Origin: Actibacterium sp.
GTDB lineage: Bacteria > Pseudomonadota > Alphaproteobacteria > Rhodobacterales > Rhodobacteraceae
Assembly (NCBI GenBank): GCA_016278325.1
Contig: JADQCB010000004.1
Coordinates: forward strand, 78,400 to 142,399
Direction of reading: 5' to 3'
Length of the DNA: 64,000 nt
The position numbers were made by a program, and so were the translations under genes. Of the stretch, positions 46,626 to 54,730 are shown piece by piece. The notes under the pieces were generated by a model. That model did not search any database. It was not told the DNA's origin and saw only the letters and a list, made by a program, of their open reading frames with translations. Positions within the stretch are counted from its first letter, which is position 1. Every line of letters starts with the position of its first letter.

Positions 46626-47339
46626 TCAGCGCGGGCGGGCCAGATCGAAGAATCGTCGCGCGTTCAGGAAATCGCGTTGCCGGGTCGCCGCTTGCGCGGC
46701 GGCTTCGCGATCCGTGCCCCAGACCTCTTGTTGCCAGGTTTCGTCGATCCGCGACAGCGTCCACAAGGTTTCGGGATCCTCCTGCCGGTGGATCGCCGCC
46801 AGGCCGATCACCAGAGAGCCCGACAGCGCCACAAGGTCGTGCAGTGCCGTCAGTTCGAAGGCATCCAGCGCGGCCACTTCATCGGCCAGCCGGGCAAGGC
46901 TTTGCCGCGATTGCGGCCGGGGCATGACCCCGATCGTCGGCGTCAGCGGTGCGCCCAGCGATTTCGCGGCCCAGTCCAGAAGCGGATCCCAGGCATCGGC
47001 CTGACGGCGGGCCAGCGCCGCGGGCGACTCGGCGCGGTGGCACAGAAGATCGGTCTCGCCATAGCCGGCGATCATCGCCGCGATATCGGCATGCTGTGGC
47101 CCGACCTTGTCGATTGCCGAGTTGGCCGCGCGGGTCATGGGCATCGCGAAAGGATCGACCTTTTCGCCCTGGGCGTTCCATTCCTCGGCGACGGCTTCGG
47201 CCATCGCGCGGGTGGGCATCCGCAGTTCGGCCCGTGCCGGGGTCTTCACCGGGCGTCCGTCCAGCAGCACGCCGAACCCTTCGGCCCGTTCATCCAGGTC
47301 GGCCTGTTTCCAGAATCTCCTTGGCGCCCATTCGCTCAT
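46626..47339 (-). CDS. ATP12 family chaperone-like protein
   Basis: 237 residues of the ATP12 family, whose mitochondrial member helps assemble the F1 alpha subunit. The N-terminus WAPRRFWKQADLDERAEGF and VLLDGRPVKTPARAELRMPT are family marks, as is EEWNAQGEKVDPFAMPMTR. Bacterial members are found in Alphaproteobacteria and presumably serve ATP synthase assembly. The start overlaps the stop of the HAD gene (ATGA). Last gene of the run crcB-rluC-HAD-ATP12. Confidence 0.9.
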   Translation of the reverse strand: MSEWAPRRFWKQADLDERAEGFGVLLDGRPVKTPARAELRMPTRAMAEAVAEEWNAQGEKVDPFAMPMTRAANSAIDKVGPQHADIAAMIAGYGETDLLCHRAESPAALARRQADAWDPLLDWAAKSLGAPLTPTIGVMPRPQSRQSLARLADEVAALDAFELTALHDLVALSGSLVIGLAAIHRQEDPETLWTLSRIDETWQQEVWGTDREAAAQAATRQRDFLNARRFFDLARPR

Positions 47340-48001
47340 GGCGCGATCCCCCATATCTCGTTCAGGGCGTCGGGCAGCATGGCAAAGCTGTCGATCACCC
47401 GATCGGCCGCACCAAGCTTGCCGGCGCCGTGATACCCCCAGCCGACACCGATCCTGTGCAGCCCGGCGGCGCGGCTCATTTCCATGTCGAAACTGGTATC
47501 GCCGATCATCGCGGCGTCGATCGCCTCGACCCCGGTTTCGGCCAGTGCCGCCAGCACCATCGCCGGGTGCGGCTTTGACGGGTGGTGGTCGGCCACCTGG
47601 CAGGTCACGAAAAAACCGGTCAGGCCGTGCGCGTCAAGCACATGATCCAGCCCGCGGCGCGACTTGCCGGTGGCCACGCCCATCAGAACGTCGTCGCGCG
47701 CCGCCAGCCGCTCCAGCACCGCCCGTGCGCCGGGGTAGAGCGGCGCCGGCGCCGCGTTGGCCCGCAGGTCGAAATACGCCTGGCGATAGGCCGTGACGAG
47801 GCGGGCGCGCGGCCCGGCATCCAGATCGGGGGCCAGCGTCCGGATCGCCTCGGGCAGGGACAGGCCGACGACGCGCAGCGGATCGCCCGGCAGCGCCAGC
47901 CCTTCGGCCGCGAAGGCGGCCGAAAGCGCGCCGGTGATATGGGTCTGGCTGTCGACCAGTGTGCCGTCGACATCGAAGATCGCGAGTTTCGGCCGGGTCA
48001 T
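47336..48001 (-). CDS. HAD-IA family hydrolase, phosphoglycolate phosphatase-like
   Basis: 221 residues. Motif I FDVDGTLVDSQ, motif II MGVATGKS, motif III lysine in HHPSKPHPAM and motif IV AMIGDTSFDMEMSRAAG form a complete HAD phosphatase site with a Gph-like cap. Members of this group dephosphorylate phosphoglycolate or similar small sugar phosphates. It is embedded between rluC and ATP12 with ATGA overlaps on both sides, so it is made with them, but the pairing does not reveal the substrate. Confidence 0.88.
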   Translation of the reverse strand: MTRPKLAIFDVDGTLVDSQTHITGALSAAFAAEGLALPGDPLRVVGLSLPEAIRTLAPDLDAGPRARLVTAYRQAYFDLRANAAPAPLYPGARAVLERLAARDDVLMGVATGKSRRGLDHVLDAHGLTGFFVTCQVADHHPSKPHPAMVLAALAETGVEAIDAAMIGDTSFDMEMSRAAGLHRIGVGWGYHGAGKLGAADRVIDSFAMLPDALNEIWGIAP

Positions 48002-49041
48002 TCGATCTCCGCAAACGGGTCGGCGGGCACGTCCGCCTCGGACCAGCCGAGGGTGTCCCAGGTCGCTTTCATATGCGGCGGCAGCGGGGCGGTGATCTGC
48101 AACCGGGCCCCGGTTAGCGGATGCGTCAGGCTGATCGAGCGGGCATGCAGATGCAGCTTGCGGCTGATCTCTCCGCCCAGCTGTGCGCCCCAGCCGTCGC
48201 CCAGATTCTCTTGCCCCGACCCGCCATATTTGCCGTCGCCGATGATCGGGTGGCCCGTTTCCGCCATATGCGCGCGCAGCTGGTGGGTGCGGCCCGTTAC
48301 AGGCACCAGCGCGACCCAGCTGACGCGCTTGGCCAGTGAACTGAGCACCGCGTAGTCCGTGACCGCCCGCTTGGCGCCCGGCGTGGCCTCGACGGCATCG
48401 GGGTGCACGCAGAGCATCTTTTCCGCCTCGCCCTGCGCGCCATGGCCCGGCGCCTTGACCAGCCCGAACCGGATCGTCCCGATCGGCGGGCTGGGCTGGC
48501 CGGCCACCGCGGCCCAATAGATCTTGCGCGTCTCGCGCGCGCGGAACGCGCGTGTCAGGGCGCTGGCGGCGGCCCGGCTGCGCGCCAGAAGCAGGACGCC
48601 CGAGGTGTCCTTGTCCAGCCGGTGAACCAGCCGCGGCCTTTCATCCAGACCAAAGCAAAGCGCCTCGGTCATGCCGTCGATATGGCGTGTCTGTTTGCTG
48701 CCGCCCTGCGTCGCCAGGCCCGGCGGCTTGTTCAGCGCGATCAGGTGATCGTCGCGATACAGGACGCATTCGCGGATCATCTGCGCGTCGGCGTCGGATA
48801 TGCCGGGTTTCGGCCGCGCTGCCACCTCGCCCGGGTCGGGCAGGGGCGGGATGCGCACCTGTTGCCCCGCGGCGAGCCGCGCGGCCGGCTTCACGCGCCC
48901 GCCATCGACGCGGATCTCGCCCTTGCGGCACATCTTCTCGATGCGGCCCTGGGCGACATGCGGAAAGCGGCGGCGGAACCATCGGTCCAGCCGCTGGTCG
49001 GCCTCGCCATCGGCAACGGCGATTGTCTGCACGCCGCTCAT
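47998..49041 (-). CDS. rluC: 23S rRNA pseudouridine synthase, RluC/RluD family
   Basis: 347 residues. An N-terminal S4 RNA-binding domain (QRLDRWFRRRFPHVAQGRIE) is followed by the RluA-type catalytic domain with HRLDKDTSGVLLLARS, which contains the catalytic aspartate. The PVTGRTHQLRAHM motif is also complete. It isomerises uridines in 23S rRNA. RluC fits best by the N-terminal S4 domain and its Rhodobacterales neighbourhood with crcB; RluD is an alternative. Overlaps crcB by 4 nt. Confidence 0.88.
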   Translation of the reverse strand: MSGVQTIAVADGEADQRLDRWFRRRFPHVAQGRIEKMCRKGEIRVDGGRVKPAARLAAGQQVRIPPLPDPGEVAARPKPGISDADAQMIRECVLYRDDHLIALNKPPGLATQGGSKQTRHIDGMTEALCFGLDERPRLVHRLDKDTSGVLLLARSRAAASALTRAFRARETRKIYWAAVAGQPSPPIGTIRFGLVKAPGHGAQGEAEKMLCVHPDAVEATPGAKRAVTDYAVLSSLAKRVSWVALVPVTGRTHQLRAHMAETGHPIIGDGKYGGSGQENLGDGWGAQLGGEISRKLHLHARSISLTHPLTGARLQITAPLPPHMKATWDTLGWSEADVPADPFAEIE

Positions 49042-49415
49042 GCGAAGGCGGCCCGCCCGGCCGCAAGGCCCAGCCCGATCGCCAGCAGCGACAACAGCAC
49101 CGAGGCCAGAACGTAACCGGCCGCCAGTGCCGTCTGCCCGCGTTCGTAGATCGTCAGCGCATCCAGCGAAAAGGCCGAGAAAGTGGTGAACCCGCCCAGC
49201 ACGCCGGTCATCAGGAAGGGCGCGGCACGCATCCCGCCCTTTTGGGCCAGAACCTCGACCAGAAGCCCCATCAGGAACGAGCCCAGGATATTCACGCTCA
49301 GCGTGCCCCAGGGAAAGCCATGGCCCAGAAGACGCGCCATCGCGACATTGGTCAGATACCGTCCCGACGCGCCAAGCGCGCCGCCGATCGCCACGTGTAG
49401 GATGTTCCAGCTCAT
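49038..49415 (-). CDS. crcB: Fluoride efflux channel CrcB (Fluc)
   Basis: 125 residues with four transmembrane helices. Family motifs are GGALGASGRYL, the pore asparagine in GTLSVNILGSF and TGVLGGFTTFSAFSLD, with the phenylalanines that line the fluoride path. It exports fluoride as a dual-topology dimer. No fluoride riboswitch was seen upstream. It begins the crcB-rluC-HAD-ATP12 run, 31 nt after rarA. Confidence 0.94.
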   Translation of the reverse strand: MSWNILHVAIGGALGASGRYLTNVAMARLLGHGFPWGTLSVNILGSFLMGLLVEVLAQKGGMRAAPFLMTGVLGGFTTFSAFSLDALTIYERGQTALAAGYVLASVLLSLLAIGLGLAAGRAAFA

Positions 49416-49446
49416 GGCGTCTCTGTCCTCCTGCCCGGGGCGGAAG

Positions 49447-50766
49447 TCAACCGCCCTGCCGCTTCGCGCGCAGCCGCGCGAAATAATCCACCCGTTTTTT
49501 CAGTTCACGCTCGTAACCGCGTTCGACCGGGGTGTAATAGACGCCGTGTTTCATCCCCTCGGGAAAGTAGTCCTGCCCGGAAAAGCCGTCTTCGGCATCG
49601 TGGTCATAGGCATAGCCCGCCCCGTATCCCTGTTCGGCCATCAGCTTTGTCGGCGCGTTCAGGATATGCTTGGGCGGCGGTTCCGACCCGGTCTTTTTCG
49701 CGGCGGCGCGGGCGGCCTTGTAAGCGGAATAGGCCGCGTTCGACTTGGGCGCCAGCGCCAGGTAGATGAGCGCCTGGGCCAGCGCGAGTTCGCCCTCGGG
49801 GCTGCCCAGACGCTCATAGGTGGCCCATGCGTCCAGACAGTGCCGCTGTGCCGCCGGGTCGGCCAGGCCGATATCCTCGACGGCCATGCGGGTCATCCGA
49901 CGCGCGAGATAGCGCGGATCCTCTCCGCCCTCCAGCATCCGCGCGAACCAGTAGAGCGCCGCGTCCGGATCGGACCCGCGCACCGATTTGTGCAGCGCGG
50001 AAATCAGGTTGTAATGCGCGTCGCCGGACTTGTCGTAGTTCGCCGCCCGCTTCATCAGCCTTGTGGCCAGCGCCTCGGGGTCCAGGGACGCGTCGGTTTT
50101 CCAGGCCGCCACCTGCTCGATCAGGTTCAGCAAGGCGCGGCCATCGCCATCGGCCATTTCCAGCAGGCGCTCGCGCGCCGGCCCGCTCAGCGGCAGGGCG
50201 CGGCCCAGCTCCTTCTCCGCCCGCTGTGCCAGAAGCTCCAGATGCGCCAGGTCCAGCCGCGCCAGCACCAGCACCTGGGCCCGCGACAATAGCGCGGCGT
50301 TCAGCTCGAAGGACGGGTTTTCCGTGGTCGCCCCCACCAGAAGGATCGTCCCGTCCTCCATATGCGGCAGGAAGCTGTCCTGTTGCGCCCGGTTGAAGCG
50401 GTGGATCTCGTCCACGAACAGCAAGGTTCCGTGACCGTTGGCGCGGCGCATTTTGGCCGCGTCGAACACCTTGCGCAGGTCCTGCACCCCGGTGAAGATC
50501 GCGCTGATCTGGACGAATGTCAGATCGGTCTCGTCGGCGAGCAGCCGGGCGATGGTCGTCTTGCCGACCCCGGGTGGCCCCCAGAACACGAGCGATGACA
50601 GGCTGCCCGAACCAAGCATCACGCCCAGCGGCCCGTCCGGGCCCAGCACCTGGTCCTGTCCGATCACCTCGGCCAGCTTTCGCGGACGCAGGCGGTCGGC
50701 CAGCGGGCGCGGGGCATCGCGGGCAGGGGTGTTCGGGGGCGATTCCGGTTCGAACAGGTCAGCCAT
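49447..50766 (-). CDS. rarA: Replication-associated recombination protein A (RarA/MgsA)
   Basis: 439 residues. AAA+ clamp-loader-like ATPase with Walker [10 protein letters not shown], Walker [12 protein letters not shown] and sensor [10 protein letters not shown], then the MgsA C-terminal tetramerisation region ([20 protein letters not shown]). It acts at stalled replication forks. Two in-frame ATGs (50766, 50772) are possible. It may be the head of the reverse-strand run with crcB, 31 nt downstream. Confidence 0.94.
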   Translation of the reverse strand: MADLFEPESPPNTPARDAPRPLADRLRPRKLAEVIGQDQVLGPDGPLGVMLGSGSLSSLVFWGPPGVGKTTIARLLADETDLTFVQISAIFTGVQDLRKVFDAAKMRRANGHGTLLFVDEIHRFNRAQQDSFLPHMEDGTILLVGATTENPSFELNAALLSRAQVLVLARLDLAHLELLAQRAEKELGRALPLSGPARERLLEMADGDGRALLNLIEQVAAWKTDASLDPEALATRLMKRAANYDKSGDAHYNLISALHKSVRGSDPDAALYWFARMLEGGEDPRYLARRMTRMAVEDIGLADPAAQRHCLDAWATYERLGSPEGELALAQALIYLALAPKSNAAYSAYKAARAAAKKTGSEPPPKHILNAPTKLMAEQGYGAGYAYDHDAEDGFSGQDYFPEGMKHGVYYTPVERGYERELKKRVDYFARLRAKRQGG

Positions 50767-50789
50767 GGGCATAACCTAGGCCATGCGGG

Positions 50790-52187
50790 TCAGACACGGA
50801 AGCGCAAGACACGCTGCTTTCCGCCCCGCTCGAATTCCAGCGCCCAGCTGCGGGTATCGAATTCTGTGGCCCGCAGCAGATCCCGGGTGGTCGCGATCTC
50901 GATCCCGTTGATCCGCCGCAGCACGTCGCCCGGGCGCAGCCCGACCTGCGCGGCCACGGGGCCGGTCTTGACCACCATGACGCCGCTGGTGACGCCTTCC
51001 AGGCGGTATTCCGTGGCCACCGCGGGGTTCACGTTGACCGCGCGCAGCCCCCTAAGGATTCGATCGCCCGGCACGGTGACCGGGGCGCGCGGCGGGATTT
51101 CGGGCGGCGCGATCAGGGCGACACGGGTGGTGCGTTCCCGGCCGTCGCGCAGATAGCGCACCGACAGCTTGTCGCCGATCACCGCCGCCGACATGCGAAA
51201 CAGCATTTCCTGGGGCGAGTTCACCGGCATCCCGCCCAGCGTCAGCACCACGTCGCCCGCCGCCAGGCCGGCCTTTGCAAAGGGGCTTTGCGGATGCAGC
51301 TCGCTCAGCACGACGCCGCGCGGCAATCCCATTCCAAGCCCTTCGGCCAGGGCGGCATCGACCGATTGACCCGATACCCCGGCCCAGGGCCGGACAAACC
51401 GCTCCCGCCCGGCCTTTGCCTGCGCGACGAAACGCTTCACCAGATTGGCCGGAATCGCGAAACCGACACCGTTGGAGCCGCCCGATCGTGTCAGGATCGC
51501 CGTGTTGATGCCCACCAGCCGGCCCTGCATGTCCACCAGCGCCCCGCCCGAATTGCCCGGGTTGATCGCGGCATCGGTCTGGATGAAATAGCCGCGCCCG
51601 TCACCGGCCGTCACGCCCGAGCGCGCCAGCCCCGACACGATCCCGCTGGTGACGGTCTGGCCGATGCCGAACGGGTTGCCGATGGCCAGAACCAGATCGC
51701 CGACTTCGACCTCGTCGGAATCGCGCAGCGGCAGGGCCGGCAGATCCTGCGCCCCTTCCAGTTTCAGCACCGCGAGGTCGGCCTGTTCGTCGGCCATGAG
51801 AACCCTTGCGTCGAATTCGCGCCGGTCGTGCAGCACCACGCGAATCGCGTCGGCATCCCCGGCGACATGGTAATTCGACACCACGATCCCGTCCGGCGAG
51901 ACAATGACGCCGGAGCCCAGAGAATTCTGGACCCGCGGCACCACCTGGCCCTGGCCGCGGAACAGGTTGCCGAAGAACGGATCGTTCGCGAACGGGCTGA
52001 CCCGCGTGGCGACGACCTTCTTGGCATAGATGTTGACCACCGCCGGTGTCGCGCGCTTGACCACCGGGGCAAAGCTGAGCTGGATCTGCGCCTGGCTGGC
52101 GGGAACCTGCGGCGTCTGCGACCAGGCGACGGTGGCGACCATGATCGACAGGGCAATGGCCGCGATTGCCGCGGGAGATCGGGACAT
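50790..52187 (-). CDS. Do-type periplasmic serine protease (DegP/DegQ family)
   Basis: 465 residues from an ATG with GGAGGT upstream. Signal peptide about 1-23, then a trypsin-like domain with H107 (SNYHVAG), D137 (QADLAVLKL) and S213 (NPGNSGGALV), followed by two PDZ domains (about 260-360 and 380-465). It degrades or refolds damaged envelope proteins. The catalytic set is intact. It ends 23 nt before rarA on the same strand. The 178 nt between it and luxI hold the luxI terminator and a palindrome-rich leader. Confidence 0.92.
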   Translation of the reverse strand: MSRSPAAIAAIALSIMVATVAWSQTPQVPASQAQIQLSFAPVVKRATPAVVNIYAKKVVATRVSPFANDPFFGNLFRGQGQVVPRVQNSLGSGVIVSPDGIVVSNYHVAGDADAIRVVLHDRREFDARVLMADEQADLAVLKLEGAQDLPALPLRDSDEVEVGDLVLAIGNPFGIGQTVTSGIVSGLARSGVTAGDGRGYFIQTDAAINPGNSGGALVDMQGRLVGINTAILTRSGGSNGVGFAIPANLVKRFVAQAKAGRERFVRPWAGVSGQSVDAALAEGLGMGLPRGVVLSELHPQSPFAKAGLAAGDVVLTLGGMPVNSPQEMLFRMSAAVIGDKLSVRYLRDGRERTTRVALIAPPEIPPRAPVTVPGDRILRGLRAVNVNPAVATEYRLEGVTSGVMVVKTGPVAAQVGLRPGDVLRRINGIEIATTRDLLRATEFDTRSWALEFERGGKQRVLRFRV

Positions 52188-52318
52188 GGGCACCTCCGAT
52201 ATGGCTTCGATCACGCCCGGGTATGCGCCTTGCGCCGCCGCGGTTCAACATGGCGCGGCGCCTTGGCGCCGTTTCAAAGGCGCGCAGGCATTCAATGATG
52301 CGTGAAAGGCGGATCGGA

Positions 52319-52348
52319 GCCGCCCCGTCACGGCAGCGACGGGGCGGC
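52319..52348 (-). terminator. Terminator hairpin after luxI
   Basis: An 11-bp perfect stem GCCGCCCCGTC / GACGGGGCGGC (52319-52329 with 52338-52348), 17 nt after the luxI stop on the reverse strand. No strong T tract. Confidence 0.65.
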
Positions 52349-52365
52349 GATCGCTTGCAGCAGGC

Positions 52366-52953
52366 TTAGTGCAGGTTCTCGGTCAGGTTGATCGAAACGC
52401 ACTGGTTGTCGATCCCGTCGATCTCCATCACCCGCCCCGCGGCCTTCATGTCGAGCCCGCAGCGCGCCGACCAGCGCGGCCAGTTGGCCGGGATCAGCCC
52501 CAGCACCTGAACCGCGCCCATCTCGCGCGCCGAGCGCGTCATTTCGGTGATCAGATGCGCATGCACACGCCGCCGGATCCGCATCGGCGTGGCGTGCGAC
52601 ACGAAGACCCGCGACGATTCCCACACGTTCTCGGCCACCGGGGCGGATTCATAAAGCAGATCCTGCGGGATGGAGTCCAGCAAACCGCGCTGCGCGTCGC
52701 GAATCATGTAGCTGTAGATGCCGCATTGCGCGGTGGTCGGCGTAAGGCGGATGCCGGCCAGGATCTCGCCGAACTCGTGCACCGCGATCCAGCGGCTGGC
52801 GGGCGTGTCATACTGGTCGTATTCCATCCCCAGCGCCTGTGGCAGTTGCCACTTGTTCTGCACGATGAAGGACTGCCGCCGCGCGCGGAACAGGTTCGCG
52901 AACAGTTCGCCATGGTCATGGATATTTTCGAAGGAAAGTGTCGTGGTCTGCAT
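52366..52953 (-). CDS. luxI: Acyl-homoserine-lactone synthase (LuxI family)
   Basis: 195 residues. Conserved LuxI positions are visible: R and F in RRQSFIVQ, W in NKWQLP, E and D in MEYDQYDT, R in GIRLTPTT, and the E-S-S-R catalytic segment in WESSRVFVSHA. The enzyme makes an N-acyl homoserine lactone from SAM and an acyl donor; chain length cannot be read from sequence. It lies 54 nt downstream of luxR on the same strand, so the pair is probably co-transcribed with autoinduction through luxR. A weak inverted repeat CCCTT-N5-AAGGG occupies the gap (52984-52998). Confidence 0.93.
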   Translation of the reverse strand: MQTTTLSFENIHDHGELFANLFRARRQSFIVQNKWQLPQALGMEYDQYDTPASRWIAVHEFGEILAGIRLTPTTAQCGIYSYMIRDAQRGLLDSIPQDLLYESAPVAENVWESSRVFVSHATPMRIRRRVHAHLITEMTRSAREMGAVQVLGLIPANWPRWSARCGLDMKAAGRVMEIDGIDNQCVSINLTENLH

Positions 52954-53007
52954 GGTTCATCCCCAGTAGGTTGATAAATCAGACCCTTGAATGAAGGGGA
53001 TGACCAC

Positions 53008-53619
53008 TTAGAGCAGCCTGTAATCCTTTGCGCGTTGAATGGCTTCGGCCGTCGTCCGTGCCGTCAGACGTTGGCGGGCGGAATTGAGCCGCGCCTTCAG
53101 CGCGCTTTCGGATATCTTCAGTTTGGCAGCTGCGGCCGCGTGACGATCCCCTTCCGCGATCAAGCGAAGGGCCTCTTTTTGAGCCTCGGTCAGGCTCTCC
53201 GGCGGCTCCGTCAGGTCGTGAAGCCGCAGGATGACGTCGCGGATCCGGCCGATCTCGTCATCGGTGAATTCCCGGTCCTGACGGGCCACCCCCGCGATCG
53301 TGCGCGAAGTCATCGGGCCGCAGGATACGGAAATGCCATAGGGCAGCCCGTGAAGGGCCGCATCCGCAAAAATTTCGAAAGGGTCGGGGATCTCTATCTC
53401 GCTCCAACGGGTGCTTCCCGTCGCGGAAAAGCCCCAGGCGATCATCGGGTCGCGCAGGGCATAACCCTGTTGCGTGTAACGATCCACCCAGGCCTGGTTA
53501 TAGGTCTGAAAGGTTAGGATCGGCGCCACGAACCGGATATGCAGGCCAAGAAAATACCCGGCCGGCGCAAGACCGTCGAGTTCCGCCAGGGTCCGGTCCA
53601 GATCTGTACTATTGGCCAT
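53008..53619 (-). CDS. luxR: LuxR-family autoinducer-binding regulator
   Basis: 203 residues, somewhat short for the family. The N-terminal autoinducer-binding domain has the conserved Y-x4-G-x3-DP pattern (RYTQQGYALRDPMIAWGF) and a following W (STRWSEIE). The C-terminal helix-turn-helix (LTEAQKEALRLIAEGDRHAA, then KISESALKARLNSARQRL) departs from the usual recognition helix (TVxxHL replaced by ALKARL), as in some Rhodobacterales proteins. It should sense the lactone made by the adjacent luxI. No convincing 20-bp lux box was found upstream. Confidence 0.9.
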   Translation of the reverse strand: MANSTDLDRTLAELDGLAPAGYFLGLHIRFVAPILTFQTYNQAWVDRYTQQGYALRDPMIAWGFSATGSTRWSEIEIPDPFEIFADAALHGLPYGISVSCGPMTSRTIAGVARQDREFTDDEIGRIRDVILRLHDLTEPPESLTEAQKEALRLIAEGDRHAAAAAKLKISESALKARLNSARQRLTARTTAEAIQRAKDYRLL

Positions 53620-53703
53620 GTCTTTTTAGACAAGTTGCCGGAGATTCAGTCAACCTGTAATTGAGAAGTCGCTACGGCCATCGAAGATTGAACGGAGCGA
53701 TCA

Positions 53704-53883
53704 GTGAAGCCGATCCATCCAAATCTCTTTGCACAGGTGATGCGGCTGCCTGCCGGCATTCGCGGCGATATACTGGAGTTTCTCGGCGCCACGCCGGTGG
53801 ACGACGCCCAGATCCGCCGGATCATCGCCGATGCGGTCGAGCATGGCCGGCAAGGCAGCGATCGGGCCGCGGCAAGGCGCTAG
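53704..53883 (+). CDS. Short ORF divergent from luxR
   Basis: A possible 59-residue basic protein from a GTG with GGAG 6 nt upstream. It is predicted mostly helical (LFAQVMRLPAGIRGDILEFL; VDDAQIRRIIADAVEHGRQ) and ends in AAARR. No family recognised. The start lies 84 nt from luxR on the other strand, so both could share control. It may be a real small protein or a remnant; confidence is low. The next 105 nt to 53988 show nothing. Confidence 0.35.
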   Translation: MKPIHPNLFAQVMRLPAGIRGDILEFLGATPVDDAQIRRIIADAVEHGRQGSDRAAARR

Positions 53884-53988
53884 GGTCGAAACTCGATCAC
53901 ACTGGCGAAGTTCGTTCATTCTCTTGATTCCCTTTCGGCGAGTGAACGCGCGGTGCAGGGCGGTCGGTTGATCCCGGCAGGCAGGCCA

Positions 53989-54501
53989 TCATCCCGCCAG
54001 CGGTAGAAATGATGGCCCACGGTCGAGACCGACGAAAAGGCCCGGCCGTGCCAGCATGTGTCCGGCGAAGAGCTCCGCGACATCGATCTGCCGGGTCTTC
54101 GCGACGCCACCGATCCGAAGCAGGCCCTCGGCCGGGGAATAGCGCGGGGCGGCGTAGTTCATCGCGCGCTGGGTGACGATTTTCTCGCGGCCACCGGCAA
54201 CCACGGGCGTCGTGGTGACAGGCGCGCCATGGCTGGCGACGAGATTGATCTCGCACTCCTCCTCGCAGGGTCCGAGCCGGCAGTATTCACCGTGCAGATC
54301 CTGCGCGCGCAACTCCCTTATCCCTGCCTGGAAAGCGGCCTGCGATTCCGGTGTCAGGTCCACCCCGATATCCCGTTCGGGTCCTCGAAACTCTGCCATC
54401 GCATTCGGCGCGCGAAGCGCCTGAAAATCGGCGGCGGCCTCGAAGACGCGATGGCGATGCAGATAGCTGTGCAGCGCGACGTGCTTTGCATCGTGCTTCA
54501 C
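53989..54501 (-). CDS. Unidentified protein next to IS630 debris, perhaps 5'-truncated
   Basis: 170 residues from a GTG. Codon use is about three-quarters G/C at third positions, which favours real coding on this strand over the opposite frames. The middle has a cysteine cluster (EYCRLGPCEEECEINL) and the C-terminal half is RYSPAEGLLRIGGVAKTRQ followed by a helical stretch. I do not recognise the family. Its 5' end stops about 24 nt from the transposase remnant on the other strand, so an insertion may have cut off an original N-terminus. Confidence 0.45.
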   Translation of the reverse strand: MKHDAKHVALHSYLHRHRVFEAAADFQALRAPNAMAEFRGPERDIGVDLTPESQAAFQAGIRELRAQDLHGEYCRLGPCEEECEINLVASHGAPVTTTPVVAGGREKIVTQRAMNYAAPRYSPAEGLLRIGGVAKTRQIDVAELFAGHMLARPGLFVGLDRGPSFLPLAG

Positions 54502-54524
54502 GGGGGCATCGCCTTCGATGTCTC

Positions 54525-54701
54525 GCTATTCGCCAAAAGCTCAACCCGACGGGGCGGGTCTGGCTATATCTGCGCGAGCGCTTCCTTTCGCTACGGCTCG
54601 TCGAAGGTTACGACGCCATCGTCGATGCCTGCCGTGTTGCCTGGCACGCCATCGCAGACGACATGTCGCGCATCCGGTCTCTCTGCCGCTATCCGTACAT
54701 T
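54525..54701 (+). pseudogene. IS630-family transposase C-terminal remnant
   Basis: One frame reads QKLNPTGRVWLYLRERFLS, then RLVEGYDAIVDACRVAWHAI and IRSLCRYPYI, matching the C-terminal end of IS630-type DDE transposases (LNPVE-x-W-x-YLR...YD-x-I-x-AC-x-AW...SL-x-x-YPWI). The catalytic D-D-E part upstream is absent and the frame has no proper stop, so only about 59 codons of a decayed element remain. No terminal repeats seen. It marks past insertion between the quorum-sensing pair and the peptide operon. Confidence 0.75.
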
Positions 54702-54730
54702 CCAAAAATCATCGGTCAAGCGCGCTGGTT

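Noticed and set aside
49416..49446. Fluoride riboswitch upstream of crcB
   Set aside because: Only 31 nt separate rarA and crcB, too short for the aptamer, and no matching pattern is present.
52984..52998. CCCTT-N5-AAGGG between luxR and luxI as a lux box
   Set aside because: Stem is only 5 bp and lacks the 18-20 bp lux-box pattern; may be chance or a weak hairpin.
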